From: Candidatus Aminicenantota bacterium
GTDB taxonomy: Bacteria > Acidobacteriota > Aminicenantia > Aminicenantales > Aminicenantaceae
Assembly (NCBI GenBank): GCA_020348385.1
Contig: CP070750.1
Location: 2,327,543 to 2,364,056 of the forward strand
DNA length: 36,514 nt
Reading direction: 5' to 3'
Shown here: positions 8,380 through 15,792 of the stretch, in pieces
How positions within the stretch are numbered: position 1 is the stretch's first letter
Layout of the letters: the number at the start of each line of letters is the position of its first letter
The notes under the pieces: generated by a model
The model's database searches: none
What the model was told of the DNA's origin: nothing
What the model saw: only the letters and a program-made list of their open reading frames with translations
Translations under genes and position numbers: made by a program

Positions 8380-9759
8380 ATGAAGCGCCAACCTCTCAAC
8401 TGGATATTCTGGATAGTCCTATTTGTCTTTTTGGTCCGTACCATCAATTGTGGCAGAGGGAAACCTTCGAGCGATCAAAAGATGAATGTTCTACTCATAA
8501 CCTTGGATACCCTTCGTGCCGATCATTTGGGATGTTACGGCTACGCAAAAAACACGAGCCCCACACTGGATGCTCTTGCTTCCACCTCGATCGTTTTCGA
8601 TCATGCCATAGCTCAGTCAGCCATCACACCTGTCTCCCATGCATCCATCATGACAGGGCTCAATCCCTACAACCACGATTTGCGCTCCCTCCATGGCGGA
8701 GTCAGCTATCAGCTTCCTGACAGCCGCCTAACCTTGGCAGAACTCATGGAGGCCAATGGTTATGCAACCGGCGGTTTCGTGAGCGCTTTTCCCGTAACGA
8801 AGCACTATGGACTTCACCAAGGTTTTGAGACCTGGGATGAGGAATTTCAAAAAAAAGACCAGGTGAAGATACTTTCGGAAACAGGAGTCGTAAATACAGG
8901 CACAGCTCAGCGAACATGTGACGTAACGACAGAGAAGGCGATAGTTTGGCTGAGACAGCATGCCGAGATGCCATTTTTTGCCTGGATTCATTATTTTGAT
9001 GTCCACGATCCCATATTACTGCCTCCTGATGAGTACCTAAAAAGATTTTACCCCAAATCTCGAGATAAACCCGACATCCTGCGCTCTGTCTACGACGCGG
9101 AAATCGCCTTCATGGACGACCAAATCAATCTGATCTTGAAAGAACTGGAGGCCTTGAAAATCAGGGAGAACACCATCCTGGCCGTGCTCTCCGATCATGG
9201 AGAAGGGCTGGGCGATCATGATTGGTGGGGCCATAGCATACTGTATCAGGAGCAAATCCGGCTCGTTTTCATTCTATCTCTTCCCGGAAGAAGAGAGGGC
9301 GTCCGTGTTTCTTCTCTTGTAAGAAGCATCGACCTCGTTCCCACTCTTCACGAGCTGCTCAACTTAAATACCACAGGAAAAAACGTCTTTGATGGAAAAA
9401 GCCTTCTCGAAATGATGGATGAATCGGAAGCTCCACCACGAATCGCCTACAGTGAATCCATCAACGATTTGACTGCATACTACGATTCCCAAATGCAGAA
9501 TGAATCACTGTATGCTATTTCGGACGGGCGTTGGAAACTTATTCTTCACAGAGAAAAATCAAATGACAAAGGAGTTGAGCTCTTCGATTTACAGGCGGAT
9601 CCTCATGAACTGACAGATCTCTCCGAAAAACACCCTGAAGTAAGCGCTCAACTTCGGAATCAACTGGATAAAATGCAGGCAATCTTGCAGGATCCTCCAC
9701 GGCCTGCCATGGATGAAAAAACAAAAGAGCGGCTTAAATCATTAGGGTACATCAAGTAA
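8380..9759 (+). CDS. Sulfatase-fold (alkaline phosphatase superfamily) hydrolase with Thr in place of the formylglycine Cys
   Basis: The product has 459 residues. After an N-terminal hydrophobic segment (about 7-24, signal anchor or poor lipobox at C24), residues 36-54 contain NVLLITLDTLRADHLG with metal-ligand Asp43. The nucleophile loop reads ITPVSHASIMTG. Aligned with C-x-P-S-R of classical sulfatases, Thr83 occupies the Cys position and His87 the Arg position, so no formylglycine can form. Thr is the nucleophile in other members of this superfamily, such as the nucleotide pyrophosphatases. A second metal site is visible as SDHGEGLGDHDWWGH. The C-terminus (ERLKSLGYI) is typical of this sulfatase-like group. 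It begins a plus-strand run with an arylsulfotransferase-like protein, a Na/Pi transporter and a PhoU protein, so a phosphate-ester substrate is at least as plausible as a sulfate ester. Confidence 0.85.
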   Translation: MKRQPLNWIFWIVLFVFLVRTINCGRGKPSSDQKMNVLLITLDTLRADHLGCYGYAKNTSPTLDALASTSIVFDHAIAQSAITPVSHASIMTGLNPYNHDLRSLHGGVSYQLPDSRLTLAELMEANGYATGGFVSAFPVTKHYGLHQGFETWDEEFQKKDQVKILSETGVVNTGTAQRTCDVTTEKAIVWLRQHAEMPFFAWIHYFDVHDPILLPPDEYLKRFYPKSRDKPDILRSVYDAEIAFMDDQINLILKELEALKIRENTILAVLSDHGEGLGDHDWWGHSILYQEQIRLVFILSLPGRREGVRVSSLVRSIDLVPTLHELLNLNTTGKNVFDGKSLLEMMDESEAPPRIAYSESINDLTAYYDSQMQNESLYAISDGRWKLILHREKSNDKGVELFDLQADPHELTDLSEKHPEVSAQLRNQLDKMQAILQDPPRPAMDEKTKERLKSLGYIK

Positions 9760-9873
9760 TTTCTCTGCATATCCTAACTCTGCCATTCGTGACGGATCTT
9801 GACAAATTTACTTTTAAATAAACAGGAATAAATTAAAGAAAGTCGAAAATAATTTAAACACGAGGAGGAGGGA

Positions 9874-11163
9874 ATGGATTTTAAAAAAATTATGGCATCC
9901 CCATTTGGAATTTTAGTCTTCCTTGCTTTTGCCTTTTTGGCTTTTGCCTATCCTACGATATTTCCGACTGGAACCACCATTTACAAACCGGATGAATGTT
10001 ACAACAGCTATATTTTAATCTCGGATCATGCTTCTTTGGGCAATCATCCATCGGCCAAAGTTAGGGCAAAAAGCGAGATCACCGGCGATGTTCGTCTTAT
10101 CGACATGAACGGCACTGTGGTTCACACATGGAAAGTCGCTCCTCACTTTAATAAACGATGCCGGCTGCTGCCCAATGGACACCTGCTTTATGTCGGACCA
10201 AATGAAACACTTTTCGAATACGACTGGGATGGCAACATCGTGTGGACCCATGAGGGGATCGATTCCATGAATGACATGCGCTGGCTGCCCAACAACAATA
10301 GGTTGCTCGTTGCCCATGAACCGCTGCCTGAAGAATATCAGAAACAGGTAAAAGATGTGGAAATTTTTCCCTGGTGGCCGCTCCGAAAAAGAGGAAGCGA
10401 AGAAAAGCAATTGGGGGGTGATATCTATGAGATCACACCGGACCATAAAATCGTGTGGGAGTGGCATGCTTACAATCATCTGGACCTGAACAGGTTTTCG
10501 CCGGTCACCCCAGAAGGAGACTGGCTTCACATGAACACGATTTCCCCGATCCCGGAGAACAAATGGTACGATGCAGGAGACAAGAGATTCAAACCAGGCA
10601 ATATCTTGATAAACCCGAGAAATATCGACACTCTATACATCGTGGACAAGGAGACAAAAAAAATCGTGTGGGAGTGGACCCACCACTACAAAGGTGGATT
10701 GGCCCACTGTCATGAACCGGAAATGATAGAGAAAGGGTTGCCAGGTGAAGGAAATATCATCCTTTTCGACAATTCGCTCTTTCCCCGTCACAGGACTCAC
10801 TGCGGACAAACCTTCATCATCGAATTCAATCCAGTCACCAAGAAGATCGTCTGGAAGTACGAGACTGAGGGGTACGCTAATATTAAATTCTTCAGCAAAA
10901 CAATGGGCACGCAAAAAAGACTTTCCAACGGCAACACGTTTATCGCCGAGGACAACACAGGGAGGCTATTCCAGGTAAAACCGGATGGCGAGATAGTCTG
11001 GGAGTTTGTGAACCGAGGTGGGACATGCCGTCCCTTCCCGGTCGCCTATGATCACTGCCCCCAAACAAAAGCACTGTCCAAACCTCCCGAGCTAGCTGTG
11101 ACACCGCCGAACAACATGGAATGGCACATCAAACCCGATATATATCGAGAGAAAATCAACTAG
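9874..11163 (+). CDS. Arylsulfotransferase (ASST)-like beta-propeller protein
   Basis: The product has 429 residues and strong ribosome sites (GAGGAGGAGGG) just before the ATG. Residues 10-28 are a signal anchor or uncleaved signal. The rest is a propeller with repeated 'D.NG..VHTW', 'LLPNGHLLY', 'IVWEW' and 'RLSNGNTFIAED' blades, the pattern of the ASST family, which transfers sulfuryl groups between phenols through a catalytic His. Candidate catalytic or donor-binding His are H219 in GDWLHMN, the pair in GGLAHCHEPE, and the one in HRTHCGQT. Many ASST-like proteins in anaerobes have no proven transferase activity, so this is a fold-level call. It lies 114 bases after the sulfatase-like gene on the same strand and probably acts in the periplasm. 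Confidence 0.8.
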   Translation: MDFKKIMASPFGILVFLAFAFLAFAYPTIFPTGTTIYKPDECYNSYILISDHASLGNHPSAKVRAKSEITGDVRLIDMNGTVVHTWKVAPHFNKRCRLLPNGHLLYVGPNETLFEYDWDGNIVWTHEGIDSMNDMRWLPNNNRLLVAHEPLPEEYQKQVKDVEIFPWWPLRKRGSEEKQLGGDIYEITPDHKIVWEWHAYNHLDLNRFSPVTPEGDWLHMNTISPIPENKWYDAGDKRFKPGNILINPRNIDTLYIVDKETKKIVWEWTHHYKGGLAHCHEPEMIEKGLPGEGNIILFDNSLFPRHRTHCGQTFIIEFNPVTKKIVWKYETEGYANIKFFSKTMGTQKRLSNGNTFIAEDNTGRLFQVKPDGEIVWEFVNRGGTCRPFPVAYDHCPQTKALSKPPELAVTPPNNMEWHIKPDIYREKIN

Positions 11164-11170
11164 AGCAAGG

Positions 11171-11205
11171 AGAGAATTTTTCCGTTTTGACTCGCAAAAT
11201 TCTCT
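11171..11205. repeat. 10-bp inverted repeat between the ASST-like and Na/Pi genes
   Basis: AGAGAATTTT (11171-11180) pairs perfectly with AAAATTCTCT (11196-11205) around a 15-base loop. It fills most of the 61-base gap and sits 20 bases upstream of the next start codon. It may attenuate or process the transcript. No T tract follows, so termination is uncertain. Confidence 0.5.
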
Positions 11206-11224
11206 GTGATATAAGCATTTTCTG

Positions 11225-12325
11225 ATGAAAGCGATAAGCTCCTTCTACCAGCGGTATATCGTCCTTTTCAATCTCCTTTTTTTGCTGATTTTTCTGTATT
11301 TGTTCCTGTTCAGCCTGGAATTGATGGGAACATCGCTCAAGATGTTCGGGAAGGGCTTGGCAGAAACCTTGATCGCAACCACCACCAATCCATTGGTGGG
11401 TTTATTCATCGGAGTTTTAGCGACCTCCCTCATTCAATCCTCTTCGACAACGACATCTATCGTCGTAGGATTGGTAGCCGGCGGGGCACTGAACGTGACC
11501 AATGCCATCCCGATCATCATGGGAGCCAACATCGGCACATCGGTAACGAATACCCTAGTCTCCCTGGCACAAATAAGACGAGAAACAGAATTCAGGCGGG
11601 CACTATCTGCCGCCACCGTGCATGATTTCTTCAACGTTTTGGCCGTTCTGGTGATTTTTCCGCTGCAGTATTTCACCAATTTTCTGGGAAATGCGGCCAC
11701 ATTCCTGGGAGATAAATTCCAGAACATCGGCGGCCTGGAGTTCTTGAGCCCTGTCAAGGCATTGACCAAACCTCCTGCCGAAGTTTTGAAGGAACTGCTC
11801 GGAAGTTTTCCCTGGATTCTTCTGGTTTTATCTTTGATTCTGCTGATTTTTGCCCTCACCCGCATGGTAAAAGCTTTAAAAGTCTTGGTGGTCAAAAAAG
11901 CTGAGGCCTGGTTTGATCGGTACCTGTTTAAAACAGCCTTCAGGGCATTGCTTGTGGGATTGTTGCTGACAGCCATGGTCCAGAGCAGCTCGATCACGAC
12001 CTCTCTGGCTGTCCCGATAGCGGGCGCGGGTTTGTTGACATTGGCACAGATCTTCCCGTATACCCTAGGAGCAAATATCGGGACAACGGTCACAGCAATT
12101 CTGGCTGCCCTGGTATCAGGAAATCTGTCTGCGATCATCGTTGCCTTTTCCCATCTGTTGTTTAATATATCCGGCATCATCGTCTGGTGGCCGTTCAAGT
12201 ATATCCCCATTTCGATGGCCAAGAAATTCGCAGGGATCGCTGTGCGTCACAAGATCATTGCAATCCTTTATATCGTCATCATCTTTTTTCTTATACCCAT
12301 AATTTTGATTGCTATTTTAGGATAA
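11225..12325 (+). CDS. Na+/phosphate cotransporter family protein (Na/Pi, PF02690 type)
   Basis: The product has 366 residues with about nine hydrophobic segments and the inverted two-repeat organisation of the family. Each half carries the signature QSSS(T/I)TTS (residues 71-78 and 253-260) and GANIGT(S/T) (100-106 and 282-288), which form the Na+ and phosphate site. Unlike YjbB-type proteins it has no fused PhoU domain; that function is supplied by the next gene, 12 bases downstream. There is no convincing ribosome site upstream of the ATG. The protein imports, or in some bacteria exports, phosphate using the Na+ gradient, which the decarboxylase pump could energise. Confidence 0.95.
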   Translation: MKAISSFYQRYIVLFNLLFLLIFLYLFLFSLELMGTSLKMFGKGLAETLIATTTNPLVGLFIGVLATSLIQSSSTTTSIVVGLVAGGALNVTNAIPIIMGANIGTSVTNTLVSLAQIRRETEFRRALSAATVHDFFNVLAVLVIFPLQYFTNFLGNAATFLGDKFQNIGGLEFLSPVKALTKPPAEVLKELLGSFPWILLVLSLILLIFALTRMVKALKVLVVKKAEAWFDRYLFKTAFRALLVGLLLTAMVQSSSITTSLAVPIAGAGLLTLAQIFPYTLGANIGTTVTAILAALVSGNLSAIIVAFSHLLFNISGIIVWWPFKYIPISMAKKFAGIAVRHKIIAILYIVIIFFLIPIILIAILG

Positions 12326-12337
12326 GGAGAGATTTCC

Positions 12338-13009
12338 ATGTTTAAAAAATGGCTGGCGATTTTCAAAAAGGATACATTGATGGACAGGGCATACGAGCGA
12401 TCCTTCGATATGCTAGCCATCACGATGGCCATGTGTAGGGAAGCCAGGGTTTCCCTAAGGCAAAGAGAAGACAACGAAATCGACCTATCGGTAAAAGACA
12501 AGGACAAAGAGGTCAACAAATACGAACGTGAAGTACGGCGCATGGTGTTCAATCATCTCGCCGTGCAAGGAACAGCAGACTTGCCATCGGGACTGGCCTT
12601 AATCAGCATCATCATCGATATCGAACGCCTCGGAGATTATGCCAAGAATATGGTCGAGCTCGCCATGGATCATCCCGGCAAGCTTCATGGTGGACAATTC
12701 GAAGAAGAGATTATCCGCATCGAATCGGCAGTGGAAGACAATTTTATCCAAACAAAAAAATGCTTCGAAAAGGGGAATGCGGATTTCGCCCTCGAACTCC
12801 TGGACAAATATGCCTGGGTCAACGATATCTGTGATGAAATCGTCGTAGATGTCGTAAAAGAAAAGGATGTGAATATCCGCCCGGGCGATGCGGCGGCGCT
12901 TGTCATTTATGTCCGCTGGCTCAAACGGATCAACTCTCATCTTCGTAACATTACGACCAGCGTCAGCAATCCGTTCGACCGCATTGGCTTTCAGCCCAAA
13001 AAAAAATAG
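12338..13009 (+). CDS. PhoU-domain protein
   Basis: This 223-residue, helical, charged protein has AAGGAGA six bases upstream of the ATG. Two three-helix repeats are visible, with the PhoU-type second-repeat element IIIDIERLGDYAKNMVE (about 88-104) and a related segment, YVRWLKRINSHLRNI, near the C-terminus. PhoU proteins bind metal ions and regulate phosphate transport. The 12-base spacing after the Na/Pi cotransporter and the absence of a pst operon suggest that it controls this transporter. The gene is shorter than the usual 235-240 residue PhoU but appears complete. It ends 23 bases before the convergent porin gene. Confidence 0.88.
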   Translation: MFKKWLAIFKKDTLMDRAYERSFDMLAITMAMCREARVSLRQREDNEIDLSVKDKDKEVNKYEREVRRMVFNHLAVQGTADLPSGLALISIIIDIERLGDYAKNMVELAMDHPGKLHGGQFEEEIIRIESAVEDNFIQTKKCFEKGNADFALELLDKYAWVNDICDEIVVDVVKEKDVNIRPGDAAALVIYVRWLKRINSHLRNITTSVSNPFDRIGFQPKKK

Positions 13010-13032
13010 CCAAGATATCTATTCCAACGGAA

Positions 13033-14241
13033 TCAAAACCGGTAATGAAGGGATACCCAGAATTTTGTCGTATCCGAGGCATGGCTATCCGCATTATATC
13101 CGGCAAATTTCAGCAGAACATCCAGCCTCTCCAACACTGTCATCTGAGCCATCACATCCAACTCCGATCCATAACGGATGCTGTCATTGTCAGACCTAAA
13201 ATCATGATAGACAAGTTTCAAAACCAGCGGGCGTTGGAGGACTTCCAAGTTGGCACCAGCCAAAAAATAGATGTCCTGAATACCATTCAGCGGCGTGGCT
13301 AAAAATTTATCGGCCCATCCGTTAAAGGCATGTAGGGTCGCAAACGGTGTCGAAAATCCGTATTTTCCATCCCCCCCAAGCACCTCATAACCGACCTTTG
13401 CCGTAAACCTTGTCCAGTTGCACCCCAGCTCCAAAAATCGATATGTGGCGCGGATAAATTCCGATCCCTGTTCGTAATCATGTTGTGTGGCTAATTCTAG
13501 TGCATACAAAACCGTTATATCATCGGCAATCCCATAATTGCCAGCAAAGCGTAATCCAAAGTTTTGATGGGAATTATCAGGATTATTATTGTTATCGAAA
13601 AAATGGGCATAAGCACTGAGACCACCCAGGAAAAACTTATAGTTCACATGGAAGACAAAGGCATCGAGATCGATGTGACTCAAGCGGCTGTGGTGTGCTC
13701 CGAAAATGCGGTTGACCCTAGAAAAGTACGAAAGGATAAATGTGAAATCCTGGAGGGATGTGTTGACGAATTTGAACGCGTCGAATGTTTGCTCGTTCTG
13801 TCTCCATCCCACATTCCCGATGAAACGGGCATTATCCAAAATGATCTTCTGACGACCCAAACGGAAGGCAAAATTGGCTATCCCGGTGTAATCGAGATAA
13901 GCCTGGTTCAATTCGGTATCATCAGGATCCGCCACCACGGGATACTCAATCTTTCCGTTGTCTGTGCTGTTGTAATCCCCAAATCCGACGACATGAATGG
14001 TCTCCAGGTCTAAATGGAGATGAAATCCATAAAAATCCTTGGTGGTATACCCCAACCTTAACCGCAGAGTCGAGGCGGTTGCATTGTTGTCCAATCCATC
14101 CTGATCCACGAATTCAAAACGATATCTTGCATCCAATGAAACTTTACCGTATTCAATGGTCTCCCTCAAATCATCTGCTGCGGATGTCCCCTGCAAAAAC
14201 AAAAGAACCAGACCAAAACCGATTAATTTTTTCATGCCCAT
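13033..14241 (-). CDS. Outer-membrane porin, alginate-export-like beta-barrel
   Basis: The product has 402 residues. The sequence shows a signal peptide (MKKLIGFGLVLLFLQGTSA) followed by alternating amphipathic strands throughout, with DARYRFEFVDQDG near the start and a C-terminal Phe (SLHYRF), the assembly signal of outer-membrane barrels. The segment FRLGRQKIILDNARFIGNVGWRQNEQ is typical of alginate-export/phosphate-selective-type porins. Three in-frame starts exist (GTG 14253, ATG 14241, ATG 14235). The ATG at 14241 has GAGGA five bases upstream and is preferred. It lies 61 bases downstream of the octaheme cytochrome gene on the same strand, so the two are probably co-transcribed. The solute passed is unknown. 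Confidence 0.85.
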   Translation of the reverse strand: MGMKKLIGFGLVLLFLQGTSAADDLRETIEYGKVSLDARYRFEFVDQDGLDNNATASTLRLRLGYTTKDFYGFHLHLDLETIHVVGFGDYNSTDNGKIEYPVVADPDDTELNQAYLDYTGIANFAFRLGRQKIILDNARFIGNVGWRQNEQTFDAFKFVNTSLQDFTFILSYFSRVNRIFGAHHSRLSHIDLDAFVFHVNYKFFLGGLSAYAHFFDNNNNPDNSHQNFGLRFAGNYGIADDITVLYALELATQHDYEQGSEFIRATYRFLELGCNWTRFTAKVGYEVLGGDGKYGFSTPFATLHAFNGWADKFLATPLNGIQDIYFLAGANLEVLQRPLVLKLVYHDFRSDNDSIRYGSELDVMAQMTVLERLDVLLKFAGYNADSHASDTTKFWVSLHYRF

Positions 14242-14302
14242 CTCATTCCTCACAAAATATAGTCAATATAATCATCACACACTACTCCAGTGTATTCATC
14301 CC

Positions 14303-15634
14303 TCACTTCATGAACAGTTTCTTGTAGATTTCCTGGATTGTTCCGGATCGGATGCCCTTTTTCAGGTCTTCTGTCGACTGGCTTAGCCAAGAATGCATCA
14401 GATCTGTCTGGAGCAAGTTTTCGATATAGGCAGTTATTTCAGGATCTTGGTACTCCAGGGCTTCGGGGATAAATTTGAAATAAAAATGTTGGGCCACCTC
14501 GTAAATCCCGTGCCACCATGTATAATCCGGTCCCATCATCGCCGCCCCATGACGCGCCCTTCGTCCTTCATGATGCCACAACTCCCAAAATGTCCATTCG
14601 ATTTTGTTGGAAAAACTCGCGGGATTTTTGAACAATTTTTTATCCCTTAACATACTGATGACCTCGCTTGCAGGCCGTGCGAATTTTTCGTTGTACAGGT
14701 TCACCAGAGCATCAAACTGGTAGTAATGATTCTTTGCAAATCTTTTCCCATGACAGGCTCCACATACATCCAGCATGTTCGACCGTTTCTTTTCCCAATC
14801 ATCCTTTTTTTTCGATAGGATCGGGCGTAGGGTCCAGGAAATTCTCTGTCCTACGTCATGGGTCAAAGCCTGCTTCTGGGTGGCAGACATATGACAGGTA
14901 GAGCATGTCGGAGCAGCAGCGTAATCCACGCCAGCGACCCAACTCTCTGCATTCAAATTCATCTTATCGATATTGGTGTAATAGACATTCCCATGTTTGG
15001 ACTCTTCGTAAACCTCTTTTTGAGGGTGGTCCGGACCCAGGTGACACTTGGAGCACACTTCGGGCTGCCGAGCCTGTGCTTTGGAAAAGGCGTGACGTGT
15101 ATGACAAGCAGAGCACGTTCCCTTGGATCCATCGGGATTCAACCGGCCGATCCCGGAGTTCGGCCACGTTTCTGCCGACAATTTATTGCGCGATTCTGGA
15201 TCGATTTTCACCTTGGCGCCATGACAGCTTTCACACCCTGTTATCACGGCAGGACTGCCTCCGGCCACATAAGCGAGATAGGCATCATTGGAATCCAAAA
15301 TTTCTCCGGCTGTGGCATGATAAGAATTGCTAACTTCCTCTGACTCGGTATCATGACAATTCCCACAATCTTTCGGTGTGACCAACGTAACCACATAAAC
15401 CTTGTTGTGCAAAAAAGCATCCGGATCATTCTCCTCGGCACCATGACAATCGATACAAACCACATCATTCTCAGCATGTTTCGAATCCGCAAATTGTTTG
15501 AATAATCCAGGAGTTATTTTTTTATGGCATTCGAAACATTTGTTCTCGGTACCCTGTTGGATTCCAAACATTACGGAATTGGCACAGAAAAAAGCAAAAA
15601 TCAATAAAATAGAAAAACGAATGAATTTTTTCAT
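14303..15634 (-). CDS. Octaheme c-type cytochrome of the hydroxylamine oxidoreductase (HAO)-like family
   Basis: The 443-residue product has a signal peptide and eight CxxCH haem c motifs: CFECH, CIDCH, CGNCH, CESCH, CSACH, CSKCH, CSTCH and CGACH. All lie in the N-terminal two thirds, and a helical C-terminal tail contains GPDYTWWHGIYEVAQHFY. This count, length and tail match the HAO/octaheme cytochrome family, which act periplasmically on hydroxylamine, nitrite, hydrazine or sulfur oxyanions. Oxidative HAO carries a Tyr cross-linked to the catalytic haem; I cannot place that residue with confidence, so the direction of catalysis is open. The ATG at 15634 has GGAG six bases upstream; the alternative ATG at 15640 is too close to it. 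A porin gene follows at 61 bases. No quinol-oxidising NapC/NrfH-type partner is in the window. Confidence 0.88.
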   Translation of the reverse strand: MKKFIRFSILLIFAFFCANSVMFGIQQGTENKCFECHKKITPGLFKQFADSKHAENDVVCIDCHGAEENDPDAFLHNKVYVVTLVTPKDCGNCHDTESEEVSNSYHATAGEILDSNDAYLAYVAGGSPAVITGCESCHGAKVKIDPESRNKLSAETWPNSGIGRLNPDGSKGTCSACHTRHAFSKAQARQPEVCSKCHLGPDHPQKEVYEESKHGNVYYTNIDKMNLNAESWVAGVDYAAAPTCSTCHMSATQKQALTHDVGQRISWTLRPILSKKKDDWEKKRSNMLDVCGACHGKRFAKNHYYQFDALVNLYNEKFARPASEVISMLRDKKLFKNPASFSNKIEWTFWELWHHEGRRARHGAAMMGPDYTWWHGIYEVAQHFYFKFIPEALEYQDPEITAYIENLLQTDLMHSWLSQSTEDLKKGIRSGTIQEIYKKLFMK

Positions 15635-15671
15635 ATCCATCTCCGATTGAACTGCAAAAAGACTTTTCTTG

Positions 15672-15687
15672 TAAGCATAAATGCTTA
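15672..15687. promoter_or_regulatory. Palindrome TAAGCAT-AA-ATGCTTA, possible operator
   Basis: A perfect 7-bp inverted repeat with a 2-base centre lies 38 bases upstream of the octaheme cytochrome start. A TATAAT on the plus strand (15686-15691) overlaps its right end. The size and symmetry suit a dimeric regulator or a short hairpin in the cytochrome leader. The regulator is unknown. Confidence 0.45.
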
Positions 15688-15721
15688 TAATCTTGATGCC
15701 ATGTTAATACAGAATAATTTG

Positions 15722-15740
15722 AGGGTCAAGAATTGACCCT
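15722..15740. promoter_or_regulatory. Palindrome AGGGTCAA-GAA-TTGACCCT carrying -35-like elements for both strands
   Basis: A perfect 8-bp inverted repeat with a 3-base centre lies in the 158-base divergent gap. Each arm contains TTGACC. On the minus strand it is followed after 17 bases by TAACAT, facing the octaheme cytochrome. On the plus strand it is followed after 17 bases by TAAAAG, facing the C69 dipeptidase. One site could therefore set both divergent promoters and be blocked by one dimer. The sequences are read directly; the function is inferred. Confidence 0.45.
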
Positions 15741-15792
15741 TTTGTCGTGTTGTGCTAAAAGCTTGTTAGGTTAATATGAGAGGAGTAAATCA

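Noticed and set aside
8201..8383. Possible 60-residue gene after the nucleotidyltransferase
   Set aside because: It overlaps the end of one gene and the start of another and contains the sulfatase gene's promoter. No ribosome site and no recognisable features.
9799..9834. Perfect TTGACA upstream of the ASST-like gene
   Set aside because: No acceptable -10 hexamer occurs at 15-19 bases, so I do not call a promoter.
8380..11163. Sulfatase plus arylsulfotransferase as a classic sulfate-ester cycle
   Set aside because: The sulfatase-like protein lacks the Cys/Ser-x-Pro-x-Arg signature, so calling the pair a sulfate cycle would overstate what is visible.
11434..12222. Long antisense open frame within the Na/Pi cotransporter gene
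   Set aside because: It is opposite a clear membrane protein with family motifs. Its translation has no domain, no ribosome site and no membrane pattern of its own.
13021..13033. ATTCC-AAC-GGAAT hairpin between PhoU and porin genes
   Set aside because: Only five base pairs and no T tract; too weak to call a terminator.
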